Of a stretch of 9,344 nucleotides of DNA, positions 1 to 6,971 are shown one piece after another. This stretch comes from Candidatus Competibacteraceae bacterium (GTDB lineage: Bacteria > Pseudomonadota > Gammaproteobacteria > Competibacterales > Competibacteraceae). The first letter of the stretch is position 1; the number at the start of each line of letters is the position of its first letter. The DNA lies in the NCBI GenBank assembly GCA_020445005.1, contig JAGRHM010000089.1, positions 1-9,344 of the forward strand, given 5' to 3'. A model generated the notes under the pieces. That model ran no database searches. It was not told the DNA's origin and saw only the letters and a program-made list of their open reading frames with translations. The translations under genes were made by a program, and so were the position numbers.

Positions 1-1739
1 GTCGTTTCCCGTAGTTGCAGGGGATTCATTTCGCCCAGCCCCTTGAAGCGGGTGACATTGACCTTGCCTTTCTTCTTCTCTGCGGCAATCCGGTCGAGAA
101 TGCCCGCTTTTTCCGCTTCATCCAGGGCGTAAAATACCTCCTTGCCAACATCAACCCGAAACAGCGGCGGCATGGCGACATGGACATGCCCGGCTTCCAC
201 TAGCGGTCGAAAATGGCGCACGAACAAGGCGCACAGAAGCGTGGCAATGTGCAACCCGTCGGAATCAGCATCGGCAAGGATGCAGATTTTGCCGTAGCGC
301 AAACCATTCAACATTTCCGAACCAGGATCGACGCCGATGGCCACCGCAATGTCATGCACTTCCTGCGAGGCCATCACCTCAGCGGAATCCACCTCCCAGG
401 TATTGAGAATCTTGCCGCGCAGGGGCATGACCGCCTGGAACTCGCGATTGCGCGCCTGCTTAGTGGAGCCGCCGGCGGAATCGCCTTCCACTAGAAACAG
501 TTCCGTGCGCGCCAGATCCTGGGCAGTGCAATCGGCCAGCTTGCCGGGCAATGCCGGGCCGCTGGTCACCTGTTTACGCACCACCTTGCGACTGGCCCGC
601 AACCGCTTCTGGGCGTTGGCCAAAGCGAGTTGCGCGATGCGCTCGCCGGTTTCCGGGTGCTGATTCAGCCACAGACTCAGGGCGTCCTTGACGACGCCAC
701 CGACAAACACCGCGCATTCCCGCGAGGACAGGCGTTCCTTGGTCTGTCCGGAGAACTGCGGATCCTGCATCTTGACCGAGAGGACATAGCAGCACCCTTC
801 CCACACATCCTCGGGCGCGATGCGCAACCCACGCGGGGCCAGGTTGCGGAAATCGCAAAATTCGCGCACCGCGTCGGTCAGACCACCGCGCAAGCCGTTG
901 ATATGCGTTCCGCCCAGGGGCGTGGGAATCAGGTTCACATAGCTTTCCGTCACCGGTTCACCGCCCTCCGGTAACCAGGTCAACGCCCAATCGACCGCTT
1001 CGCGCTCGCCGTTGATATGACCGATAAACGGCGGATCGGGTAACAGAGTCGTTTTGCCCAGCGCTTCACGCAGATAGTCGGTCAGGCCATCCTGGTAATG
1101 CCAGAGGAGTTGTTCGCCGGTGGCTTCGTCGTTGAATTTAACCTTCAAGCCCGGACAGAGCACCGCTTTGGCGCGCAGGACATGTTGCAGGCGGGGAATG
1201 GAAAACCTGGGCGAATCGAAGTAACGCGGCTCCGGCCAGAAGCGCACCGTGGTGCCAGTGGTCCGGCGCAGCGCGGGTCCGATTTCCATCAGATCGGATA
1301 TTTTATCGCCGCCAGCAAAAATCATCTGGTATTCCTTGCCATTGCGTCTGACCCGCACTTCCAGGCGACTGGACAGGGCGTTGACCACCGAGACCCCGAC
1401 TCCGTGCAGACCACCGGAGAACTGGTAGCTGCGATCGGAAAATTTACCGCCGGCGTGCAGACGGGTGAGGATCAGTTCGACTCCGGGAATGCCTTCCTCG
1501 GGGTGAATATCCACCGGCATACCACGTCCGTTGTCCTCAACCGCCAGCGAGCCGTCGGCGTGCAGGGTGACCGCAACCGTTTCAGCATAGCCGGCGATCG
1601 CCTCGTCTACGCTGTTGTCGATGACTTCCTGAGCCAGATGATTGGGGCGCGTGGTGTCGGTGTACATCCCCGGTCGCTTGCGAACCGGGTCCAATCCACT
1701 GAGGACTTCAATCGCGGAGGCGTCATAGGCGGCGTTCAT
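1..1739 (-). CDS. parE: DNA topoisomerase IV subunit B (ParE), 3' end cut off by window
   Basis: ParE is the ATPase subunit of topoisomerase IV, which with ParC unlinks daughter chromosomes. 579 codons are visible; the reading frame runs off the window at LQLRET, about 50 residues short of the usual ~630. Reading from the ATG at 1739, the GHKL ATPase part shows EVIDNSVDEA (38-47), DNGRGMP (69-75) and GGLHGVGVSVVN (109-120). The Toprim part shows LVEGDSAGG (416-424, acidic E418) and DADSDG (490-495). The stretches TDTTRPNHL and LPGKLADCTAQDL distinguish ParE from GyrB; no GyrB-type insertion is seen in the visible part. An in-frame ATG at 1781 would add 14 residues (MACHSQLSWIPTHR), but the known ParE N-terminus aligns with the 1739 start, and the 1781 ATG sits directly behind a perfect hairpin. 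Neither start has a strong Shine-Dalgarno sequence. Identity is near certain; the exact start is less so. Confidence 0.97.
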   Translation of the reverse strand, partial: MNAAYDASAIEVLSGLDPVRKRPGMYTDTTRPNHLAQEVIDNSVDEAIAGYAETVAVTLHADGSLAVEDNGRGMPVDIHPEEGIPGVELILTRLHAGGKFSDRSYQFSGGLHGVGVSVVNALSSRLEVRVRRNGKEYQMIFAGGDKISDLMEIGPALRRTTGTTVRFWPEPRYFDSPRFSIPRLQHVLRAKAVLCPGLKVKFNDEATGEQLLWHYQDGLTDYLREALGKTTLLPDPPFIGHINGEREAVDWALTWLPEGGEPVTESYVNLIPTPLGGTHINGLRGGLTDAVREFCDFRNLAPRGLRIAPEDVWEGCCYVLSVKMQDPQFSGQTKERLSSRECAVFVGGVVKDALSLWLNQHPETGERIAQLALANAQKRLRASRKVVRKQVTSGPALPGKLADCTAQDLARTELFLVEGDSAGGSTKQARNREFQAVMPLRGKILNTWEVDSAEVMASQEVHDIAVAIGVDPGSEMLNGLRYGKICILADADSDGLHIATLLCALFVRHFRPLVEAGHVHVAMPPLFRVDVGKEVFYALDEAEKAGILDRIAAEKKKGKVNVTRFKGLGEMNPLQLRET

Positions 1740-1781
1740 GCGGTGCGTCGGTATCCAGGACAGTTGGGAGTGACAAGCCAT

Positions 1782-1798
1782 CGCCCAGGTTCTGGGCG
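1782..1798 (-). other. Perfect hairpin in the parE leader
   Basis: On the minus strand CGCCCAG-AAC-CTGGGCG forms a perfect 7-bp GC-rich stem with a 3-nt loop. It lies between the -10 box candidate (1806-1811) and the alternative ATG at 1781, so a transcript starting near 1799 would have this hairpin at its extreme 5' end. It would hinder initiation at 1781 and leave 1739 accessible. A role as an mRNA-stabilising 5' cap structure or as an operator is inference. Confidence 0.55.
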
Positions 1799-1805
1799 GA
1801 TGCGC

Positions 1806-1832
1806 ATTATACGCGAGACGACGTGCGGTAAA
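1806..1832 (-). promoter_or_regulatory. Putative sigma70 promoter of parE
   Basis: A consensus -10 hexamer TATAAT lies at 1811-1806 (minus strand). The best -35 match is TTTACC at 1832-1827 (4 of 6) with a short 15-nt spacer; other spacings give poorer hexamers. The predicted transcription start is near 1799, about 60 nt before the preferred ATG. The -10 box is convincing and the -35 is not. Confidence 0.5.
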
Positions 1833-1932
1833 ACGGGGATGAAGCCGCTGCCCGGAAGTATTGATTTTGTAAATAAAGATTAGTAGTGGATGTGCGCAGG
1901 GCAGGCTGACCGGTGTTCCGGCACCCCAGATA

Positions 1933-4900
1933 TTACGAAGTCACCCCGGCCGCAGCCAGACGTTGAAGAATCTCCAGGCTTTCCTGAGCGCACTCGCGCC
2001 ACGCTGACGAATCCTCGCCGGCAATTTCGCTGTTCCCATTCAAAGCCGTGCTCTGGGTGGTCAGCATACCTAGCACGGGTTGCAGGCGATCGGACAGTTC
2101 TCGCAACTCTTGTTCAAGCCGCGCCAGTTTGTTTGTAGCTTCTCGACTTTCGGTAATGCTGTAGAAGAGCGAGCAGATCTGGCTGGGTTTTTCATGACCC
2201 GGTTCAAACAGCGGGATGGCGCTGACCCGCAGCCAGTGTTTTTCGCCGGACAGGCGATGCCGCCAACCCATTAGGACTCCCTTCACCGGTAAACCTGTGT
2301 GCAGGGCAATTTGCCACGGATGCTGCCCGGTTGGCCACTCGGCTCCATCCTCGCGAAGCGCCTGCCAGTCTGGATCAGCGGTCATCCGTCCAGTCTCCAG
2401 GTCACGCGATAGACCCGGCAAGCATTCAGCAGCCGGGTTGGCGGAGGTGATGTCACCGTTAGTATTCTGGTAAATGACTCCTTCCGCAACAGCATTATAC
2501 AGTTGACAATATCGCTGCTCGCTGGCTTGAGCTTTGGCCGCGTCTTTTTTACGAAACGATAAATCCAGAGCGGTGAAGGTTATCCCTTCATCGGGACGGT
2601 TTGGGTGCAGTGACGAGGCGCTAAGCAGGACAGGAAAGACCGTGCCATCCTTACGCCGCCAGCGCGTTTCCATTACTCCAACGCTTTGTTTGCGGATCTG
2701 TTGGTACAGTTCTCTACCAACGGCATCGAATTCTTCGGCCGAAGGATACAACAGGCGCGCGCTTTGTCCGACTAACTCCTCTCGAGAATAACCGAGTGTT
2801 TTACAAAGTTGGTCATTGACTTCGAGAAGTGTGCGTTTGACGACCCGGCTGACGCCGACCGGCGCAGCGCGATAGAGACTGGCAATCAGCGTTTCGCGGT
2901 CGGACAGCATATTTTGAACGGTTTTAAGTAATCCGATATCAATGAAAGTCAGCACTACGCCAGCGACCGCATTGACGCCGACGTGATAAGGCAGAATGCG
3001 CATCTGCAGCCATTCGCCGTTGCGAGTACGCACTTCCCGTTCCCTTTCCGTGCTTCGAAGCGCGACTTCCTGGACTAACTCCGGTAGATCATCATCCAAC
3101 AGATTATGTGTTAGATGTTTGATTGGACGACCAATATCGCCATCCAGGATATTAAAGACACGTTGGATTTCAGGAGTAAAACGGCGGACGCTCAGATTTT
3201 CGTCAAGGATCAGCGTAGCAATGCGGGTGCTGGCCATCAGATTGTCCAGATCATTAGTCAATTCGGTCAACTCCATGATCTTGCTCTGGTGTTCGGCATT
3301 GACCGTATGCAGTTCCTCGTTGACCGATTGCAATTCCTCGTTGGTGCTCTGCAACTCCTCATTACTGGCTAGAAGCTCTTCGTTGGTGGCCTGTAATTCT
3401 TCATTCGAGGTTTCCAGTTCTTCAATCGTGGCTTGCAGGTTTTCCCGCGAAAATTGCAGCTCCTGTTCCAGGTCGTGAATACGCTGTTCAGCCTCCAGAT
3501 TGACATCGTAAACGGGGACACCCGTCGAAACAGACTCTTTCGATAAAGTAGTTTCTTCGATAAAAACCGCCGCTAATGATTCCTGGCCTTTCTTGCCTGG
3601 GAGAGGCTGAATCCGAATCTGCACTGTCTTTACTTCGTCGCGCCAGTGAATGCGGATATTGGTGTATTTGATTTCCTCGCCGGTCTTGAAGACTTTTTGC
3701 AAGCCCGTCGCTAGAGGAATCGCCAAGTCTTTTATAACATTCTTGGTAATATCATTGGTCTGTCGACCCGAAGGCCGCATGAAATAGCCATCCGAGTTAC
3801 CCAGGATATGCAGCGGCTCCATCTGCTCGTTGACCACCACCGTCAAAGGAACATAATCCTTAGCTAATAGTTGCAGGAAGCGTTCTAGCAAGCGTTCTTC
3901 GTCATGACCGCGCCAGGACCCGTTGGCCGAGCGAAGGTGGGGTTGCCGGGCAAGGGGAACTCGAGGGATGCCAGAAAAATCGGCATTACTCATCGGACGC
4001 CGTTTACCTTTAGCGGCGTAGATTCGGAACTTTTGATTCAGCGGTTCAAAGAAGTCAGCCATATCGCCTGTTGTTTCGCTGCTGCCTAACAATAAGATTC
4101 CTTGGGGATTGAGTGAGAAATTCATCAATTCCAGCGCTTTGCGCTGCAGTACGGGTTGCAGATAGATGAGCAGATTGCGGCAACTGACCAGTTCGATATT
4201 CGTGAAAGGAGGATCCTTGATAAGGTTGTGCTGGGCGAAGACCACCATCTCACGAATAGAGCGGTCGATGCGGTAAGAGTCTTCCTTGCGATGAAAGTAC
4301 TTGGCGAGGAGCCCGGGCGGTAGGTCAACGACGATGCTTTCCGGGTAAACGCCATTGCTGGCCCGCATGATCGCACTACGATCGATATCAGTGGCAAAGA
4401 TCTTAATCTCAATTCGTTTGCCCATCTGTTCGAGAATCTCACGGCTTAACATGGCGAATGAATACGCTTCCTCGCCAGTTGAGCAGCCTGCGATCCAGAG
4501 GCGCGCCTCGCGACTTTGCAAACGGGCGAAAAGCTGAGGCAGGTGATGAATTTCGAGGTCTTCAAACACCTCACGGTCGCGGAAGAAATTGGTTACGCCG
4601 ATCAATAGTTCACGATAGAGCGATGTCACTTCACCCGAGTAGCTCTCCATCAATCTTACATAATCGCGTAGATCATTGATCTGGTTGACGGTCATGCGTC
4701 GTTCAATGCGTCGGACCACTGTGCTGGGTTTGTAGAAAGCGAAGTCAACTCGGGTCCGCTCACGCAACAGAGCAAAAATTCGCGCCATGCTGTCTTCGTC
4801 CGAGAGTAGAACGGGCGGACGGTCGGTTTTCAGCGCATAGGGGTGGCGGATGAACGACAGTAGACTGGCGGGCATTTCCTCGGGGGGTAGAATGAAATCA

Positions 4901-5451
4901 GCCAAGCCTGTGGAAATAGCGGCGCGAGGCATGCCATCGAACTTGGCGGATTCTTCGCTTTGCACCATGACCATGCCGCCCGATTCCTTGATGGCACGGA
5001 TGCCGCGCACGCCATCGCTGCCGGTGCCGGACAGAATAATCCCAATTGCTTTCTCACCTTGGTCGTCAGCCAGGGAATTTAAAAATACGTCGATAGGCAG
5101 GTTAAGTCCGCGCGAATGATCAGATTCGCTTAACAATAATTTGCCATGAAAAATCGATAGATTTTTCTTCGGAGGGATAAGATAGACCGAGTTCGCTTCG
5201 ACCAGCATCCCTTCTTCGGCGCGCCGCACGGTCATTGCCGTGCGCTTGGACAGCAGCTCGACCATCATGCTTTTGTAATTCGGCGAGAGATGCTGGATCA
5301 CAATGAAAGCCATGTTGCTGTCGGCGGCCATGTGCGTGAAAAACGCTTCCAGCGCCTCCAGACCGCCCGCCGAAGCGCCGACTCCCACATAGAAGAGCGG
5401 CTTTGGTTTATCTGTGGGATTCAAATCAACACCAACTTCTTGATTTTGCAT
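1933..5451 (-). CDS. Multidomain CheB-CheR-PAS fusion protein (orphan chemotaxis-type methylesterase/methyltransferase sensor)
   Basis: 1172 residues, apparently cytoplasmic, with no signal peptide or membrane segment. Residues ~18-200 form a CheB methylesterase domain with the expected triad S27 (GASAGG), H54 (IQHLSP) and D146 (GTGSDG), but no receiver domain in front. Residues ~215-485 form CheR: the helical N-domain with TNFFRD (287-292), the SAM-binding loop AGCSTGEEAYS (321-331), ATDID (353-357) and CRNLLIYL (424-431). A PAS-like region (~520-635) follows, then a coiled coil with seven NEEL-type heptads (674-722), and three more PAS-like regions (~732-842, ~848-968, ~978-1105). The C-terminus is a helical tail with no histidine, so no kinase phosphoacceptor. 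CheB removes and CheR adds methyl groups on receptor glutamates; fused forms are a known family, often ending in a histidine kinase. No mcp, cheA or cheW is nearby, so the target is unknown. TAA lies directly upstream in frame of the ATG, fixing the 5' limit, and there is no Shine-Dalgarno at normal distance. GC is lower than in flanking genes. Confidence 0.93.
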   Translation of the reverse strand: MQNQEVGVDLNPTDKPKPLFYVGVGASAGGLEALEAFFTHMAADSNMAFIVIQHLSPNYKSMMVELLSKRTAMTVRRAEEGMLVEANSVYLIPPKKNLSIFHGKLLLSESDHSRGLNLPIDVFLNSLADDQGEKAIGIILSGTGSDGVRGIRAIKESGGMVMVQSEESAKFDGMPRAAISTGLADFILPPEEMPASLLSFIRHPYALKTDRPPVLLSDEDSMARIFALLRERTRVDFAFYKPSTVVRRIERRMTVNQINDLRDYVRLMESYSGEVTSLYRELLIGVTNFFRDREVFEDLEIHHLPQLFARLQSREARLWIAGCSTGEEAYSFAMLSREILEQMGKRIEIKIFATDIDRSAIMRASNGVYPESIVVDLPPGLLAKYFHRKEDSYRIDRSIREMVVFAQHNLIKDPPFTNIELVSCRNLLIYLQPVLQRKALELMNFSLNPQGILLLGSSETTGDMADFFEPLNQKFRIYAAKGKRRPMSNADFSGIPRVPLARQPHLRSANGSWRGHDEERLLERFLQLLAKDYVPLTVVVNEQMEPLHILGNSDGYFMRPSGRQTNDITKNVIKDLAIPLATGLQKVFKTGEEIKYTNIRIHWRDEVKTVQIRIQPLPGKKGQESLAAVFIEETTLSKESVSTGVPVYDVNLEAEQRIHDLEQELQFSRENLQATIEELETSNEELQATNEELLASNEELQSTNEELQSVNEELHTVNAEHQSKIMELTELTNDLDNLMASTRIATLILDENLSVRRFTPEIQRVFNILDGDIGRPIKHLTHNLLDDDLPELVQEVALRSTEREREVRTRNGEWLQMRILPYHVGVNAVAGVVLTFIDIGLLKTVQNMLSDRETLIASLYRAAPVGVSRVVKRTLLEVNDQLCKTLGYSREELVGQSARLLYPSAEEFDAVGRELYQQIRKQSVGVMETRWRRKDGTVFPVLLSASSLHPNRPDEGITFTALDLSFRKKDAAKAQASEQRYCQLYNAVAEGVIYQNTNGDITSANPAAECLPGLSRDLETGRMTADPDWQALREDGAEWPTGQHPWQIALHTGLPVKGVLMGWRHRLSGEKHWLRVSAIPLFEPGHEKPSQICSLFYSITESREATNKLARLEQELRELSDRLQPVLGMLTTQSTALNGNSEIAGEDSSAWRECAQESLEILQRLAAAGVTS
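3286..3432 (-). repeat. Seven imperfect 21-bp in-gene repeats encoding NEEL heptads
   Basis: Within the CheB/CheR/PAS gene, seven consecutive 7-residue units read ATIEELE, TSNEELQ, ATNEELL, ASNEELQ, STNEELQ, SVNEELH and TVNAEHQ (residues 674-722). At the DNA level they are 21-bp imperfect tandem units. They predict a parallel coiled coil linking the CheR/PAS part to the downstream PAS domains. This type of repeat is usual for fused CheB/CheR proteins. It is protein-coding and not a CRISPR. Confidence 0.85.
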
Positions 5452-5490
5452 TTAATCACATGCTCGGGATTTATAACCCCTCCTCCTCAT
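5452..5490 (-). other. 13-codon mini-ORF abutting the CheB/CheR start (possible leader peptide)
   Basis: An ATG at 5490 reads MRRRGYKSRACD and ends in TAA at 5454-5452, immediately followed by the ATG of the CheB/CheR gene (TAAATG). Its AGG AGG AGG codons form a run that looks like a strong Shine-Dalgarno but lies about 26-37 nt before the CheB/CheR ATG, too far to serve it directly. The mini-ORF has no ribosome-binding site of its own and overlaps the palindrome at 5475-5502. Translational coupling is possible; chance is equally likely. Confidence 0.2.
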
Positions 5491-5502
5491 AAGAGAGGGG
5501 TT
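5475..5502. repeat. Palindromic intergenic element between the aminotransferase and CheB/CheR genes
   Basis: AACCCCTC (5475-5482) and GAGGGGTT (5495-5502) form a perfect 8-bp stem around a 12-nt loop, CTCCTCATAAGA. The sequence resembles the short AACCCCTC...GAGGGGTT palindromes scattered in many gammaproteobacterial genomes; this is a recollection of the type, not a database match. It lies 23 bp after the aminotransferase stop and 23 bp before the CheB/CheR start. It could act as a transcript-end or stabilising hairpin for the aminotransferase mRNA, but no T-run follows, so a classic intrinsic terminator is not supported. Confidence 0.6.
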
Positions 5503-5525
5503 GGGGAAAGATCAGACGGGTTTCT

Positions 5526-6839
5526 TCAAGTCGCTGGTTTTTCCAACCACTTGACCATGGCGTCTGTTGCATGCACGACGTTTGGGCAATACAGGTCCAG
5601 AAAGCCCTTGTCCAGTTCCCGGTCCATCGGTGTTTGTTGAGCCGCGACCAGGGCGCGGGAGCCATCGAAGTCCACGAAGGCGAGGCGCAACGTGAATTCC
5701 TCCGATGGACGACCAAAATCAGCCCCCGGCAGCGTCGCTACCCCGGCTTCTTCCAGCAACCGTTCACACAGGGTAGCGCTGTCATGAATGTTACGAGCGG
5801 TCAGCCGGTCGCGCAAGGGACTAAAATCCGGGAACAGATAAAAGGCGCCGACCGGCTCGGAAACTCTTGCGCCACTCGCTTTCAGTCGTCGCCAAACGTA
5901 TCGGCCGAGATGGCGCAAAATGCGGCGGGATTGCGCCAGATACTGCTCAATCTCCATGCCGCCCTCGAAGGCGCGCACGGCGGCATACTGAATCGGCGCG
6001 CTGGTGGCGGTAAAGGTCTCGCTGGCCACCACGGCCATCGCGTCCAGCAGCCAGCGCAGGGTGTGAGGAAAGGTGAAAGTTCCCAAGCGCCAGCCGCCTG
6101 CGCCACACCATTTGGAAAGTCCGCCACTGATAATGGTGCCTTCCGGGTAGAAACGGGCGATGGAAACATGCTGACCCCGGTAATGCAGTTCGCCATAGAT
6201 CTCGTCGGAAACCAGAACCACCTTGTATTTTTTAGCAACCCGGGCCAGCGCCTTGAGTTCGTCCGTGGTATAGGTATCGCCGGTCGGATTAGCGGGATAA
6301 TTAAGAATCACAATGCGTGGGCGATTGGGATCATCGCGGCATAATCGATCCAGTTCCGCCGGCATGAGCCGCCAGTCGTTTTCCGGATGGGTGGGCGCCC
6401 AGTGGATTTGCCGACCAATGATTTTAGCCTGGGGCGCATAGGAGACCCAGCTCGGGGTAGGGATGATCAGATCGCCGTAGTAAACGAGCTGCAAAACGAA
6501 CATTAATTCCTTGGAGCCGGGTCCGATCAGTACATCCTCGCCGCTGCGTTCGATGCCGTGCAGGCGGTGGTGGTAAGCAGCGACCGCTTCGCGCAGCGCC
6601 CACAGTCCGCGCACCGCCAGGTAATCCTTCTGATGGGCGTGGTTGCGCAATTCCTCAACAACGGGTTGTGGTACGGGAAAGGGCGACTGACCGAGACCGA
6701 AACGGTAGATTTGCCGGCCCTCGCGGATCAATTGGGCGCTGCGTTCATTGATGGCCAGGGTAGCGGAAGGCTTGAGGCCACGCACATTCAGGTTCAAGTG
6801 AATATCGGGCACATTGGAGGGATTGGGACGTTTGGGCAT
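5526..6839 (-). CDS. Class I/II PLP-dependent aminotransferase
   Basis: 437 residues of the fold type I aminotransferase family (aspartate/aromatic aminotransferase-like). Such enzymes move an amino group between an amino acid and a 2-oxo acid in the cytoplasm. The N-terminal region has the substrate-arm sequence FGLGQSPFPVP (47-57). The cofactor site shows NYPANPTG (180-187, N184), SDEIYG (211-216, D212 and Y215) and the Schiff-base lysine K243 in GGLSKW, followed by R251 at the usual eight-residue spacing. R385 in TLRLAF is the expected substrate-carboxylate arginine. The C-terminal extension (~404-437) is longer than in AspC (396 residues). The ATG at 6839 has no good Shine-Dalgarno, and I found no better in-frame start nearby. 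The gene lies 132 bp after the lysE-type gene on the same strand and may share its amino-acid substrates. The exact substrate cannot be read from the sequence. Confidence 0.92.
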   Translation of the reverse strand: MPKRPNPSNVPDIHLNLNVRGLKPSATLAINERSAQLIREGRQIYRFGLGQSPFPVPQPVVEELRNHAHQKDYLAVRGLWALREAVAAYHHRLHGIERSGEDVLIGPGSKELMFVLQLVYYGDLIIPTPSWVSYAPQAKIIGRQIHWAPTHPENDWRLMPAELDRLCRDDPNRPRIVILNYPANPTGDTYTTDELKALARVAKKYKVVLVSDEIYGELHYRGQHVSIARFYPEGTIISGGLSKWCGAGGWRLGTFTFPHTLRWLLDAMAVVASETFTATSAPIQYAAVRAFEGGMEIEQYLAQSRRILRHLGRYVWRRLKASGARVSEPVGAFYLFPDFSPLRDRLTARNIHDSATLCERLLEEAGVATLPGADFGRPSEEFTLRLAFVDFDGSRALVAAQQTPMDRELDKGFLDLYCPNVVHATDAMVKWLEKPAT

Positions 6840-6858
6840 GGAAACAGTGCCTGACTGA

Positions 6859-6885
6859 GTCGATAAGGTCGACAGCGTCGATGAA
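6859..6885. repeat. Three tandem 9-bp GTCGAY units in the aminotransferase leader
   Basis: On the plus strand GTCGATAAG, GTCGACAGC and GTCGATGAA follow each other without a gap, so the core GTCGA recurs every 9 bp. The array lies between the putative -10 box (6905-6910) and the ATG of the aminotransferase at 6839. It could be a protein-binding or RNA element; it is short enough to be chance. Confidence 0.35.
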
Positions 6886-6904
6886 TGTAATGGAAGTTAG
6901 AGAA

Positions 6905-6933
6905 ATGATAGTCCGTTTTCCTCGGGTTGACCT
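6905..6933 (-). promoter_or_regulatory. Putative promoter of the aminotransferase gene
   Basis: On the minus strand TATCAT (6910-6905, 5 of 6 to the -10 consensus) stands 17 nt after AGGTCA (6933-6928, 3 of 6 to the -35). A start near 6898 would give a leader of about 60 nt. The 132-bp gap behind the exporter gene makes an independent promoter plausible, though read-through from the exporter cannot be excluded. Confidence 0.35.
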
Positions 6934-6971
6934 GCTGCGAATGGAAGTGTGTCATCTGGCGTGAGGGTGCT

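Larger units (their letters stand above)
1740..1932. other. Intergenic region between CheB/CheR stop and parE start
   Basis: 193 bp. Besides the parE promoter and leader hairpin described separately, it holds an AT-rich stretch (about 1858-1882), lying 26-50 bp upstream of the -35 candidate where an UP-element-like sequence might lie. I see no gene and no convincing terminator for the CheB/CheR gene. Confidence 0.5.

Noticed and set aside
1098..1883. 261-codon open frame on the plus strand
   Set aside because: It is antisense to parE, whose minus-strand frame matches a known protein throughout; the plus-strand translation resembles no family I recognise.
1910..1927. GGTG-CCGGAA-CACC hairpin just after the CheB/CheR stop as a terminator
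   Set aside because: The stem is only 4 bp and no T-run follows on the minus strand.
3286..3432. Regularly spaced repeats as a possible CRISPR array
   Set aside because: Units are 21 bp, contiguous, imperfect and in frame, encoding coiled-coil heptads; there are no spacers.
2996..3478. Ser/Cys-rich open frame on the plus strand
   Set aside because: Its low-complexity sequence is the antisense reading of the NEEL heptad repeats and does not look like a real protein.
5571..6344. 257-codon open frame on the plus strand
   Set aside because: It lies antisense inside the aminotransferase, which has all its PLP motifs on the minus strand; high GC leaves such frames open by chance.
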